Part shown: piece after piece, positions 16,581 through 25,109 of the stretch
Position numbering within the stretch: position 1 is the stretch's first letter
How the letters are laid out: each line of letters starts with the position of its first letter
DNA from: an uncultured Bacilli bacterium
GTDB taxonomy: Bacteria; Bacillota_I; Bacilli_A; RFN20; CAG-631
Length of the DNA stretch: 41,355 bases
Direction of reading: 5' to 3'
NCBI GenBank assembly: GCA_947626825.1
Contig: CANQTM010000013.1
Location: 1 to 41,355, forward strand
Notes under the pieces: generated by a model
What the model was told of the DNA's origin: nothing
Database searches by the model: none
What the model saw: the letters and a program-made list of their open reading frames with translations, nothing else
Translations under genes and position numbers: made by a program

Positions 16581-17914
16581 TGAAAATTAAGAATTTATTA
16601 TTACTATTTGTTACAGTTTTATCAACAGCAATTTGTGGTTGTACATCAAATAACAAAGAACCTGTTGATTATGTAGCACAAACAAAATTAGATTTAAATG
16701 ATACATCGAAAGTTTATGCTGAAGTAACAGTTCTTCGATATGTTGATGGTGATACTACACATTTTGCATTAAAAGATGGTTTTACACCAAAAGAATGGAT
16801 TGAAGATGAATATTTAAAGGCACGTTATAATTCAGTTGATACTCCAGAATCTACAGGTAAAGTTGAAAAATGGGGAAAAACTGCTGCATATTATACTCGT
16901 GATGCTTTATCAAGTGCAACATCTATTATCATTCAATCAGATACAAATAAATGGAATAAAGATTCAACAGGAGAACGTTATTTAGTTTGGGTTTGGTATA
17001 AAACAGCTAGTGATACTGATTACCATTTACTAAATCTTGAACTTATTCAAAATGGTTTAGCAAAATTAAAAAGCGCTAGTGATTTCTCTTTGTACGATAC
17101 TTTCCTAAATGCCAATAATCAAGCAATTGCCTTAAAATATAATTTGTATGATGCAAATAAGGTCGATGAAAATTGGTATGCTGGTAAAGCAATCAATATG
17201 ACAATCGAAGAATTAAGACTAAATGCTGAAGAATATGCTGCTCAAAATGCTAAAGTATCTGTTGAAGGTCTTGTAACAATTTATGATGGAACTAATCATA
17301 TGGCTTATGCTCAATATCAAGATCCTGAAACTGAACGTTGGTATGGTATGAATTTTTATGAAGGTTTCACTCATTATACTCCTTTAGAAAAAGGCAATTT
17401 AGTTAGACTTGTTGGAAATATATCATTATATACACCAGATCCAGATAATCCTGAAAATGCTTCATATCAAGTTTCTGGTTTAAATTATTTAGCAATGACT
17501 CCTGATTATGAAGGAAGTATGAAATTGCTTCAAAAAAATGTAGAAGTTACTCCTCTTAAAATAACTTCAGATGATTTGTCAAATGAAAAAGAAGATCCTG
17601 AAGATACACTTACAAAAGGAGAAAAACTTGAATCTGTTCTAGTTTCAATGGATGACTTGACAGTTGTTTCTGCATATACTACAACAAATTCAAGTATAAA
17701 ATCAGATGGTGCATTAACATTAACTTGTAAAGATGCCAATAATAAAGAAGTTATTGTTAGAACATCTGTATTAAAAAAGAGTGATAATACCATTTTAACA
17801 AAAGAAGAGGTTGAAGGAAAAACTATTTCAGTTAATGGTATTGTTGCTAAATACGGTGGAAAACTTCAAATCCGCGTATTTACTATAAATGATTTAACAA
17901 TTAAAAATGCGTAA
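16577..17914 (+). CDS. Lipoprotein thermonuclease (SNase) with C-terminal OB-fold region
   Basis: A 445-residue secreted lipoprotein. The signal peptide ends ICGC (lipidated C22). Residues about 47-195 form a staphylococcal-nuclease domain with all key residues: D59 in YVDGDT, R83, D88 and E91 in ARYNSVDTPES, and R134 in GERYLVWVW (equivalent to Staphylococcus D21, R35, D40, E43, R87). LLNLELIQNGLAKL is the conserved late helix. Residues about 200-440 look like two OB-fold modules (VSVEGLVTIYDG..., ISVNGIVAKYGGKLQIRV), common in nucleic-acid-binding surface proteins. It should cut DNA or RNA at the cell surface. AGGAG precedes the ATG by 7 bases; the start overlaps the binding-protein stop. 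Confidence 0.9.
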   Translation: MMKIKNLLLLFVTVLSTAICGCTSNNKEPVDYVAQTKLDLNDTSKVYAEVTVLRYVDGDTTHFALKDGFTPKEWIEDEYLKARYNSVDTPESTGKVEKWGKTAAYYTRDALSSATSIIIQSDTNKWNKDSTGERYLVWVWYKTASDTDYHLLNLELIQNGLAKLKSASDFSLYDTFLNANNQAIALKYNLYDANKVDENWYAGKAINMTIEELRLNAEEYAAQNAKVSVEGLVTIYDGTNHMAYAQYQDPETERWYGMNFYEGFTHYTPLEKGNLVRLVGNISLYTPDPDNPENASYQVSGLNYLAMTPDYEGSMKLLQKNVEVTPLKITSDDLSNEKEDPEDTLTKGEKLESVLVSMDDLTVVSAYTTTNSSIKSDGALTLTCKDANNKEVIVRTSVLKKSDNTILTKEEVEGKTISVNGIVAKYGGKLQIRVFTINDLTIKNA

Positions 17915-17940
17915 ACGCAGAAAGGAAAAAAAAGAAAAAA

Positions 17941-20526
17941 ATGAAGGAATTTAAAAAATTATTAGTTTTGCCAATCACAGCCTTCTTGGTTCTTGCTACT
18001 GCTTCATGTGGTGGAACAACAACATCAAATTCTGGTGCAGATGTAAAAGATGTAAAGGCTGAAGATTTTGTTGAAATCCTTAAAGACAATTATTTCACTA
18101 AGGACACTTTGACAAAAACTGCTGACTTCACATTACCAGTTAGTCTTTCAAAATATGTAAACGATACTGAACAAGTAACAGCATCAATATCTTATACCTT
18201 AGCTAAAGTTAGTGGTTTAGATAATATGCTTACTTTAGGTGACAAAGAAGGAAACACTCAAAAATTTGTTGTAAATTATTCTGAAGCAAATACTGAAGAA
18301 TCAGTTTACAAAGTTACAGCTAACATTACTTATGAAGAAACATCTGCTTCATATGATGCAAACTGGACTGTACCTGAATACAAATATGCTACATTTGCTG
18401 AATTTGCTAAAGCAGCAAAAGATGGTAGTAAAGATGTATTAACTGTAAAAGGTAAAATTACAGCATTATATAATTATAAAGAAAAAATTCATCCATATAT
18501 TATTAATGATGCTGGTGAAGGATTCTATGGTTATAATCCAACTTATGCTGATGAAACTTATACAGCAAAACTAGGTGATGAAGTTATTTTAGCAGGAACT
18601 GCAACTAGTTATAATGGACAACTTGAATTTAATGGTTGTACAGTTACAAAGAAAGCTGATGCAGCAGCAGACTTTAAATTAACTTATAAAGATGCAAGTG
18701 CTGATTTTGCAGCAGCTGCAAGTAGTAAAGATACTGACAAATTAAACAAATATCAAAATTCACCAATTGAATTGAATGATGTTACATTAGGAAGAGTTGA
18801 TTCAGCTAATAACTATTATTATTTCACAATTGGAAATGATAAGAGAGAATATTACTTTAGACCTTCTAAAGGAATTAACAATTTAGAAACTGTTGATACA
18901 TTAGTTTCTGATTGGAAAGCTGGATATACTGCAAATCTTCGTGGTTTATGTACAGTTTATAGTAATACATTCTACATTCAACCACTTGAAATCACTGCAA
19001 ATGTTGCAGTTGAAATTACAAATAAAGAATTAAGTGGTTCTGAAAAAGCTAAAATCGCTGCTGAAACAGTTGCTGCAACAATTCCAACTGAGTATGGTTA
19101 TGCAACATCTGTTACACTACCTGCAACATCTGATGACGCAACATTAACATATAAAATTGCTGAAACAGAAGTTACTGCTGCAAAAGTTGATAATGGTAAA
19201 TTAGTTATAACTCCACAAGCAAGTGATGTTACAGCTACATTAAATATTACTGCTACACTTTCTGATACTGATACAGGTTCTGCTTCAGTTAAATTAACAG
19301 TTTTAGGCTCTTCATCAGTTACAAAATTAACTGCTGCAGAAGCATATACTGAAACTGGAAAACTTGCTGAAAATGCAAAATCTGAAAAATATTATATGGT
19401 TAGTGGTACTTTATTAGATAATCCATCTGATACATATTGCAACTTTAATTTAGATGCAGGCGATGGAAATAAATTTTATGTATATGGTTTATCAGATGGC
19501 GCTGATCAAGGAAAAACAACATTTGGTTCAAAGAAAGATGGTGTAATGCCAAATATTCATGCTGGTGATACAGTTACAATTTATACTAAATTATATAACT
19601 ATAAAGGAACAACAATGGAAACTGATGGTGCATTATTAATTGAATCTAAATGTATCCATCCTACAGTTTACACTGAAACTCCTGCTGAAGGTACAGTTAC
19701 ACTTGGTACTGTTGCAATTGCTTTAGATGCAACTGGTATGATTATTTATGCATCTTATACTGTTGGTTGTGGTGGCCCTCAAGATGGTTTCTATTGTGAT
19801 GGCACTATTATGCATGAACGTTGCACAACTGCTGATGCTGGAAAAACAATTGGTATCTTTGAGTTAAGTCCTGAATGGGCTCCATGGCCTGATGAAAATT
19901 ATACTCATTATAAAGTAGTAGTTCCAGAAGGTGGTAAAATTATTACTGGTACTTCTGAACAAATGGTTCCAGTTGTAAATAGTATTTTTGGCCAAGAATT
20001 TACTGAAATAACTGGAAATGCATTCTTTGAAACTCAAATTGCTGATGGTGCTTATAATGATAAGGTTGTTGAAGAATCTAATGGTGTTTATACATTAGTT
20101 GAAAAACCTGAAACTCCTGTTTCAAAAGTTACATATACTTTCTCTAGTTATGAAGCAGGAACTCAATATGCTGAAAATGAAGTACACGTATTAGATGAAA
20201 CACTAACTTGTACAACTAATAAAGCACATTTTACAACAGAAATTAGATTATATGATAATTCAAGTAATGATGGTACAGCTGTATTTGCTTCAACAAAAGA
20301 AATTCTTTCAATTACATTAAATGCTGGTAGTAAAGATGGTCAATTATTAGTTCAAACATCAACTGATGGTTCAACATGGACTGATGCTGAAACACTTGAT
20401 GTTACAAGTGCTTATGCTGATTACACTGTTACATTTGCTTCACCAGTTAAATATTTTAAATTGGATTCAATTTCATCACAACAATTAAGAGTTAAGAGCA
20501 TTGTTGTTAGTTACATTGCTGAATAA
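17941..20526 (+). CDS. Large multidomain lipoprotein with OB-fold-like modules, last gene of the nuclease/ABC operon
   Basis: 861 residues. The signal peptide ends ATASC (lipidated C23). Residues about 145-240 (TVKGKITALYNYKEKIHPYI...GDEVILAGTATSYNGQ) look like the OB-fold module found beside secreted nucleases, and a second OB-like unit spans about 255-360. Residues about 365-455 look Ig-like. Residues about 460-570 repeat the OB-like pattern (MVSGTLLDN, AGDTVTIYTKLYNYKG). The C-terminal 140 residues resemble the beta-sandwich (YTFSSYEAG, VKYFKLDS) seen at the end of other Bacillota surface nucleases and binding proteins. No catalytic motif was recognised. A terminator follows. It likely holds polymeric substrate, possibly DNA, at the cell surface. 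Confidence 0.7.
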   Translation: MKEFKKLLVLPITAFLVLATASCGGTTTSNSGADVKDVKAEDFVEILKDNYFTKDTLTKTADFTLPVSLSKYVNDTEQVTASISYTLAKVSGLDNMLTLGDKEGNTQKFVVNYSEANTEESVYKVTANITYEETSASYDANWTVPEYKYATFAEFAKAAKDGSKDVLTVKGKITALYNYKEKIHPYIINDAGEGFYGYNPTYADETYTAKLGDEVILAGTATSYNGQLEFNGCTVTKKADAAADFKLTYKDASADFAAAASSKDTDKLNKYQNSPIELNDVTLGRVDSANNYYYFTIGNDKREYYFRPSKGINNLETVDTLVSDWKAGYTANLRGLCTVYSNTFYIQPLEITANVAVEITNKELSGSEKAKIAAETVAATIPTEYGYATSVTLPATSDDATLTYKIAETEVTAAKVDNGKLVITPQASDVTATLNITATLSDTDTGSASVKLTVLGSSSVTKLTAAEAYTETGKLAENAKSEKYYMVSGTLLDNPSDTYCNFNLDAGDGNKFYVYGLSDGADQGKTTFGSKKDGVMPNIHAGDTVTIYTKLYNYKGTTMETDGALLIESKCIHPTVYTETPAEGTVTLGTVAIALDATGMIIYASYTVGCGGPQDGFYCDGTIMHERCTTADAGKTIGIFELSPEWAPWPDENYTHYKVVVPEGGKIITGTSEQMVPVVNSIFGQEFTEITGNAFFETQIADGAYNDKVVEESNGVYTLVEKPETPVSKVTYTFSSYEAGTQYAENEVHVLDETLTCTTNKAHFTTEIRLYDNSSNDGTAVFASTKEILSITLNAGSKDGQLLVQTSTDGSTWTDAETLDVTSAYADYTVTFASPVKYFKLDSISSQQLRVKSIVVSYIAE

Positions 20527-20541
20527 TTATAACTATTAATT

Positions 20542-20578
20542 AAAAAGAGGAATTCTCTTTAATGAGGTTCCTTTTTTT
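20542..20578 (+). terminator. Terminator of the nuclease/ABC operon
   Basis: An imperfect hairpin between AAAAAGAGGAA (20542-20552) and TTCCTTTTTTT (20568-20578), with inner CTC/GAG pairing. The right arm runs into seven T. Confidence 0.65.
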
Positions 20579-20590
20579 GGTTTATGAATA

Positions 20591-20619
20591 TTGAAAAAAA
20601 AGTAAAAATATGTAATAAT
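20591..20619 (+). promoter_or_regulatory. Promoter of the RDD/DHH/5'-nucleotidase operon
   Basis: TTGAAA at 20591-20596, a 17-base spacer, then AATAAT at 20614-20619 preceded by TGT. The start near 20626 rules out translation from the ATG at 20584 and supports the ATG at 20644. Confidence 0.5.
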
Positions 20620-20643
20620 ATTGCCATGAAAGAAGGACTTAAA

Positions 20644-21570
20644 ATGGAGAAAACTATTATTCTAAAAAAACCTAAATGGTTAAGAAGAATTGCTTCTTCA
20701 TTTTTAGATTTATTAATTGCTTTTGTTGTTGGTATTATTTTTTCATTTGCAACAACTCCATTAAGTAATTTATTATTTAATGGTAATGAAGCCAAAAAAA
20801 TACGTAATGATATTGTTTGTGCAACACATATTTATGTTTTAAGTAATAATGGTGATTTAGTTGCCAATGATAATATAACAACACTTGATGATGATTTAAC
20901 TTATTTTTATGAAAACTATAAACCAGATTTATTAAAAGAATATAATGATAAAAAGAAAAATTATAATGGTTTATTTGTTTATAATGAAGATACTGATAGT
21001 TATGTTGAACCTGCAAATATTGATTATAATGATCCAACGAATCGTTTATTATATGAAGAATTTTATTATCAAGTAAGAGATGATATTATTAATAATTATA
21101 TTGATGATATTTTAAATGCCAATGAAGAATTTAAAAAAGCAAACAATAAACTTTTTTTGATTGATTATACGAGTTTATTAATTTCATCATCATTAACATT
21201 AATAATATTTTATATTTTAGTTCCAATGATTAATAAAGAATATAAAACTATTGGTAAAATTGCTTTTAAATTAAAAGTGGTTTCTAAAGTTAGTTTAGAT
21301 ACTAAACCAACAAGATTACAAGCTTTATTTAGACAATTAGTATTGGTGTTATTTGAATATATCTTAACAATTTCTACAATTGGATTATTTGGAATTCCAA
21401 TTCCTATTGTTTTAATTATTTCTATTGTAATGGAATTGATAACTAAATATCATCAAACATTCCATGATTTTGTTTGTCAAACAATTGTTGTTGATGATTC
21501 AAGTTATGAAAAAATAAATGCTAGTGAAAGATATGAAATAACATTTATTAATGTAAAAGAGGACAAATAA
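20644..21570 (+). CDS. RDD-family membrane protein
   Basis: 308 residues. The N-terminal motif LRRIASSFLDLLIAFVVG has the Arg-Asp pattern of RDD proteins in the first TM segment. A long polar loop (about 50-175) follows, then two or three TM segments with TIGKIAFKLKVVS and TRLQALFRQL. It ends with the family motif QTFHDFVCQTIVV. RDD proteins have no single agreed role; transport has been suggested. AAGGA precedes the ATG at 20644; two earlier in-frame ATGs lie at or before the predicted transcription start. It is followed one base later by a second RDD protein. Confidence 0.8.
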   Translation: MEKTIILKKPKWLRRIASSFLDLLIAFVVGIIFSFATTPLSNLLFNGNEAKKIRNDIVCATHIYVLSNNGDLVANDNITTLDDDLTYFYENYKPDLLKEYNDKKKNYNGLFVYNEDTDSYVEPANIDYNDPTNRLLYEEFYYQVRDDIINNYIDDILNANEEFKKANNKLFLIDYTSLLISSSLTLIIFYILVPMINKEYKTIGKIAFKLKVVSKVSLDTKPTRLQALFRQLVLVLFEYILTISTIGLFGIPIPIVLIISIVMELITKYHQTFHDFVCQTIVVDDSSYEKINASERYEITFINVKEDK

Positions 21571-21571
21571 A

Positions 21572-22357
21572 ATGGCAAAGGAAAATTTAATTGACAATTA
21601 TAAGCCAATACATGCTAAAATAATTCATCGTTTAGCTGCTTTTTTACTTGATCTTATATTATTTGTTATTTTATTAACAGGATTTCTTTATTTAATATCT
21701 GCTATTTTTCATTATAATAGTCATTTAGATAATCTTCATGAAGAATATCGTAAAATTGGATATGAAATATATAATGAAGAAACCAAAGAATATGAAATAA
21801 TTTCCCAAGATGATCCAAATATTGAAATTATAATGAATGAAAAAAATCAAAATGAAATAATTATTAAAGAAGAATCATTTTGTAATTCTTTTGTTTTAAA
21901 TAGCCCTTTAGTTGCAATTTTTTTATCACTTGGAATTTTAGAAATTATAATTCCATTAATTTTAAAAAATGGACAAACAATAGGAATGAAATGTTTTCAT
22001 GTTGGTCTACTATCTAATAATAAAATTGCCATTAAACCAATACAAACATTTATTAGAGGATTATTTGGAAAAATAATTATTTTAACATGTATTCCATATC
22101 TAGGTATATTTTATATTTTTTATTCTTCTTTATATGCTCATGGAGGATTACTCGGTTCAATTTTTGTTTTAATTGTAGCCATTACTAATTCTGCTTTATT
22201 GATTTTCAATAAAAAACATGTTGGTATACAAGATATTTTAGCACAAGTATATCCTGTTGATGCTTCACAAGTTATTTTTTATAGAAACGAAGAAGAATTG
22301 AAAGTTGCTTTGCTTGAAGAAGATAAGATTAGAAAATCACAAAAAAGGATTTATTAA
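21572..22357 (+). CDS. RDD-family membrane protein, second copy
   Basis: 261 residues. IHRLAAFLLDLILFVILLTGFLYL is the first TM segment with the RDD Arg and Asp (motif RLAAFLLDL). TM segments follow at about 110-130, 165-185 and 190-213. The mid motif NGQTIGMKCFHVGLLS and the late GIQDILAQVYPVD fit the family. The central polar loop (about 48-100) is shorter than in the upstream gene, and the two are only distantly alike. It starts 1 base after the previous stop. Confidence 0.78.
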   Translation: MAKENLIDNYKPIHAKIIHRLAAFLLDLILFVILLTGFLYLISAIFHYNSHLDNLHEEYRKIGYEIYNEETKEYEIISQDDPNIEIIMNEKNQNEIIIKEESFCNSFVLNSPLVAIFLSLGILEIIIPLILKNGQTIGMKCFHVGLLSNNKIAIKPIQTFIRGLFGKIIILTCIPYLGIFYIFYSSLYAHGGLLGSIFVLIVAITNSALLIFNKKHVGIQDILAQVYPVDASQVIFYRNEEELKVALLEEDKIRKSQKRIY

Positions 22358-22359
22358 AT

Positions 22360-23175
22360 ATGACTCTTGAAAAAATAAATTCTAAAAGAAGAAAAATAAC
22401 TATTTTATCTGTTACATTAACTATTTTAATTGTTGCATTATATGCATTTTTAATCGTTTTTTATAATGGATTTGTTTGGTTGATTATTTTAGGCTTATTT
22501 GCCGTATTGGCTTTATTATATTGTTTATCTAAATTTTTAGTATATAAAACATATTTAAAACTTAAAGTTGATGTTATTGAATTAGCATTAAAGAAAAAAT
22601 TTAAAGCTGAAAAAATTACAATTAATAATTCAAAAAATGATTTTATAGAACATTTTTATGCTAAATCATTAGTTAATATAAAATCATCATATGATATTAA
22701 TTATCACACAAATGAAAAAATAAGAATTATTGAATTTGAAGTTACTCAAAAAAGAAATTTTAAATCAAATAAAGTTATTTTAGCAGGAAAGATTTTAGAT
22801 ACAAATATAGATAGTAATGATGATTGTGTTATGATTTTAAATTATCATTCTGAAACAAATAAATTTCTACAATATTATGGTGATTCTTATCAAAATAAAA
22901 AAGATTATTCTTTAAAAAATAGTAATAATCAATATGTATGCTTATATAATGATAATTTAAATACAAATTATCTACAAATTTTTGAAAGATATAATAATTT
23001 TAATATGATGGCCTTAAAAGATGGTAAATTAAGTGTATTATTTATAGATAAGATGCAAATCTTTGATTTTAAATTGCAAAAAAATATTGACAATAATATT
23101 ATTAAGTTATGTGAAGCCTGCAATGAGAATACTATTAAAATTGTTAATGAATTAAGAAAAGTAATTAAAGGTTAG
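22360..23175 (+). CDS. Two-TM protein of unknown function
   Basis: 271 residues. Two adjacent TM segments (about 13-36 and 39-62, VWLIILGLFAVLALLYCLS) are followed by a cytosolic domain of about 200 residues with alternating strands. The layout, two TM segments then a mixed domain with KLSVLFIDKMQIFDFKL, is faintly reminiscent of DUF3137 proteins, but I would not assign it. AAAGGAT precedes the ATG. It sits between the RDD and DHH genes with only 2 and 9 base gaps, so it belongs to the same operon. Confidence 0.65.
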   Translation: MTLEKINSKRRKITILSVTLTILIVALYAFLIVFYNGFVWLIILGLFAVLALLYCLSKFLVYKTYLKLKVDVIELALKKKFKAEKITINNSKNDFIEHFYAKSLVNIKSSYDINYHTNEKIRIIEFEVTQKRNFKSNKVILAGKILDTNIDSNDDCVMILNYHSETNKFLQYYGDSYQNKKDYSLKNSNNQYVCLYNDNLNTNYLQIFERYNNFNMMALKDGKLSVLFIDKMQIFDFKLQKNIDNNIIKLCEACNENTIKIVNELRKVIKG

Positions 23176-23184
23176 GTAAATAAT

Positions 23185-24120
23185 ATGTATCAAAAAGTTT
23201 TAAAGATCATTGATAAATATGATAAGATAATCATTTCTAGACATAATAGACCTGATTTGGATGCACTAGGATCTCAACTTGGTTTAAAACAACTTATCTT
23301 AGATAATTTTAAAAATAAAAAAGTATATGCTGTTGGCGATATGACTAGAACATGTTTTTTAGGTGATATGGATGATATTAATGAAGATGAATATTATAAT
23401 TCTTTATTAATTTTAACTGATGTATCAGTTAGTGAATTATTACCTAATATACCATATGAAAAAGCAAATAAAATCATTTGTCTTGATCATCATGAAAATA
23501 AATGTAATATTAAAAATGCTTTAGCAATTTATGATCATAATGCTGCGGCTGCTTGTCAAATAATTGCTAAAATGGCTCTTACAAATAATTTAGTTATCAC
23601 AGAACAAACTTTTAGATGTTTTTTTTCAGGAATTATTTCAGATACGAATCGTTTTAATTTTTCACTTAGTAAAGATTTATTTAATATAACAGGAGAATTA
23701 ATAAATTTAGGATTTAATTATTCAGATATTTATAATATAATGTATTCTGAAAAGGTTAGTAATCTTAAAATGAAAGCCTATTTTATAGATAAATTTGTTG
23801 TTGACTCATATGGTGTAGCATATATGTTTAATGATGCTAGTGTTTTTGAAAAATTTCCTGTTGATTTTTTTAGTATTTCAAGGGGAATGGTTAATGTAAT
23901 GGCTAACCTTGATGGAGTTGAAATTTGGTGTAATTTTACAGAAGATCCAATGACTAAAAAAGTTGTTTGTGAATTTAGAAGTAAAAATATACCAATTGTT
24001 GATATAGCAACTAAATATGGTGGTGGCGGTCATAAACTTGCATGTGGAGCAACAATAAATAATTTTGAAGTTGCTAAAAAAATAATTGAGGAATTTGATA
24101 ATTTATTGAAAGGAAGCTAA
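23185..24120 (+). CDS. DHH-DHHA1 phosphoesterase, NrnA/MgpA-like (first of pair)
   Basis: 311 residues. NrnA enzymes hydrolyse 2-5-nt RNA and DNA fragments and 3',5'-pAp. Visible metal motifs are RHNRPDLDALGSQ near residue 20, LTDVS near 77, CLDHHEN near 99 (the DHH signature), and GIISDTNRF near 153. The DHHA1 substrate loop GGGGHKLACGA lies near residue 275. Motif I reads PDLDA instead of the usual PDGDA. It is followed one base later by a related gene, so the pair may have split substrates. In Mycoplasma genitalium a DHH gene (MG190) follows a nuclease/ABC cluster, as I recall. Confidence 0.88.
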   Translation: MYQKVLKIIDKYDKIIISRHNRPDLDALGSQLGLKQLILDNFKNKKVYAVGDMTRTCFLGDMDDINEDEYYNSLLILTDVSVSELLPNIPYEKANKIICLDHHENKCNIKNALAIYDHNAAAACQIIAKMALTNNLVITEQTFRCFFSGIISDTNRFNFSLSKDLFNITGELINLGFNYSDIYNIMYSEKVSNLKMKAYFIDKFVVDSYGVAYMFNDASVFEKFPVDFFSISRGMVNVMANLDGVEIWCNFTEDPMTKKVVCEFRSKNIPIVDIATKYGGGGHKLACGATINNFEVAKKIIEEFDNLLKGS

Positions 24121-24121
24121 A

Positions 24122-25102
24122 ATGGATTTTGGTATTTTACTTAAAAAAATTAAAGAATATGATACTATAGCCATTTTTGGTCATATAAGGCCTGATGGTG
24201 ACTGTTATGGTTCTTTAAATGGACTTAAGAATATCATAATGACAACTTTTCCAACGAAAAGAGTTTTTTGTTTGACAAGTCATGTGGAATCTTTAACTTT
24301 TTTAGGTAAAATGGATGATGTAACTGATGATGAAATTTTTACTAATGCCTTAGGTATAGTTTGTGATACATCTACAAGAGAAAGAATTGCTGATAAAAGA
24401 TATAAACTATGTAAAGAATTAATTAAAGTTGACCATCATATAGTGATAGATAATTATGGTAATTATAACTTTGTAGATGAAAATATTCCAGCAACATCAT
24501 TACTTATATGTCGCTTCTTTTTTACGTACCCTGAAGAATTAAAAATGACTTCAATTGGTGCTAATGCGTTATATACAGGAACTATTACTGATACAAGTAA
24601 TTTTCGTTATCGTGGCGTTAATTTGGAAACATTTACATATGCAGGCAAGTTAGTTGAATTAGGAGCCGATGTTGAATATATAGATCATAATTTATCTTGT
24701 GAATCATTAAGAACAACTAAATTGAAAACATTTGTTTATCGTACACTTAAAGTAACAAAAAATGGTGTGGCATATGCTAAATTAACTAAAACCATTATTA
24801 ACCACTATAATGTTACATATGATGAAGCAGCCTCACTTGTTACTTTGTTATCAAATATTAAAGAATGTCCAGTTTGGATTTTATTTATAGGTTATCCTAA
24901 AGAAGTAAGAGTTAGAATTCGTTCAAATGGTCCTGATATAAATATGCTAGCTGAAGCTTATGGTGGAGGTGGTCACCAAAAAGCAGCAGGTGCGTCATTA
25001 AAATCATGGTTTAAGGTTCGTAATTTCGTAAAAGATAGTGATGAACTTGTTCGATGTTATAAACAAAATATTCCTTATAAGATTGGAAAGAAAGAGGTTT
25101 AA
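24122..25102 (+). CDS. DHH-DHHA1 phosphoesterase, NrnA/MgpA-like (second of pair)
   Basis: 326 residues, paralogous to the upstream gene. Motif I is the canonical GHIRPDGDCYGS near residue 20. GIVCDTS, KVDHHIV (DHH), TGTITDTSNFRYRG and GGGGHQKAAGA follow in the normal order, so every metal and substrate loop is intact. By motif quality this copy is the better candidate for the oligoribonuclease/pAp phosphatase role. The stop is 7 bases before the 5'-nucleotidase start, in an operon running from the RDD genes. Confidence 0.9.
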   Translation: MDFGILLKKIKEYDTIAIFGHIRPDGDCYGSLNGLKNIIMTTFPTKRVFCLTSHVESLTFLGKMDDVTDDEIFTNALGIVCDTSTRERIADKRYKLCKELIKVDHHIVIDNYGNYNFVDENIPATSLLICRFFFTYPEELKMTSIGANALYTGTITDTSNFRYRGVNLETFTYAGKLVELGADVEYIDHNLSCESLRTTKLKTFVYRTLKVTKNGVAYAKLTKTIINHYNVTYDEAASLVTLLSNIKECPVWILFIGYPKEVRVRIRSNGPDINMLAEAYGGGGHQKAAGASLKSWFKVRNFVKDSDELVRCYKQNIPYKIGKKEV

Positions 25103-25109
25103 ATGTAGT

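Noticed and set aside
25038-25109. Longer N-terminus for the 5'-nucleotidase lipoprotein
   Set aside because: It would start inside the DHH gene and place 24 residues before a normal signal peptide and lipobox.
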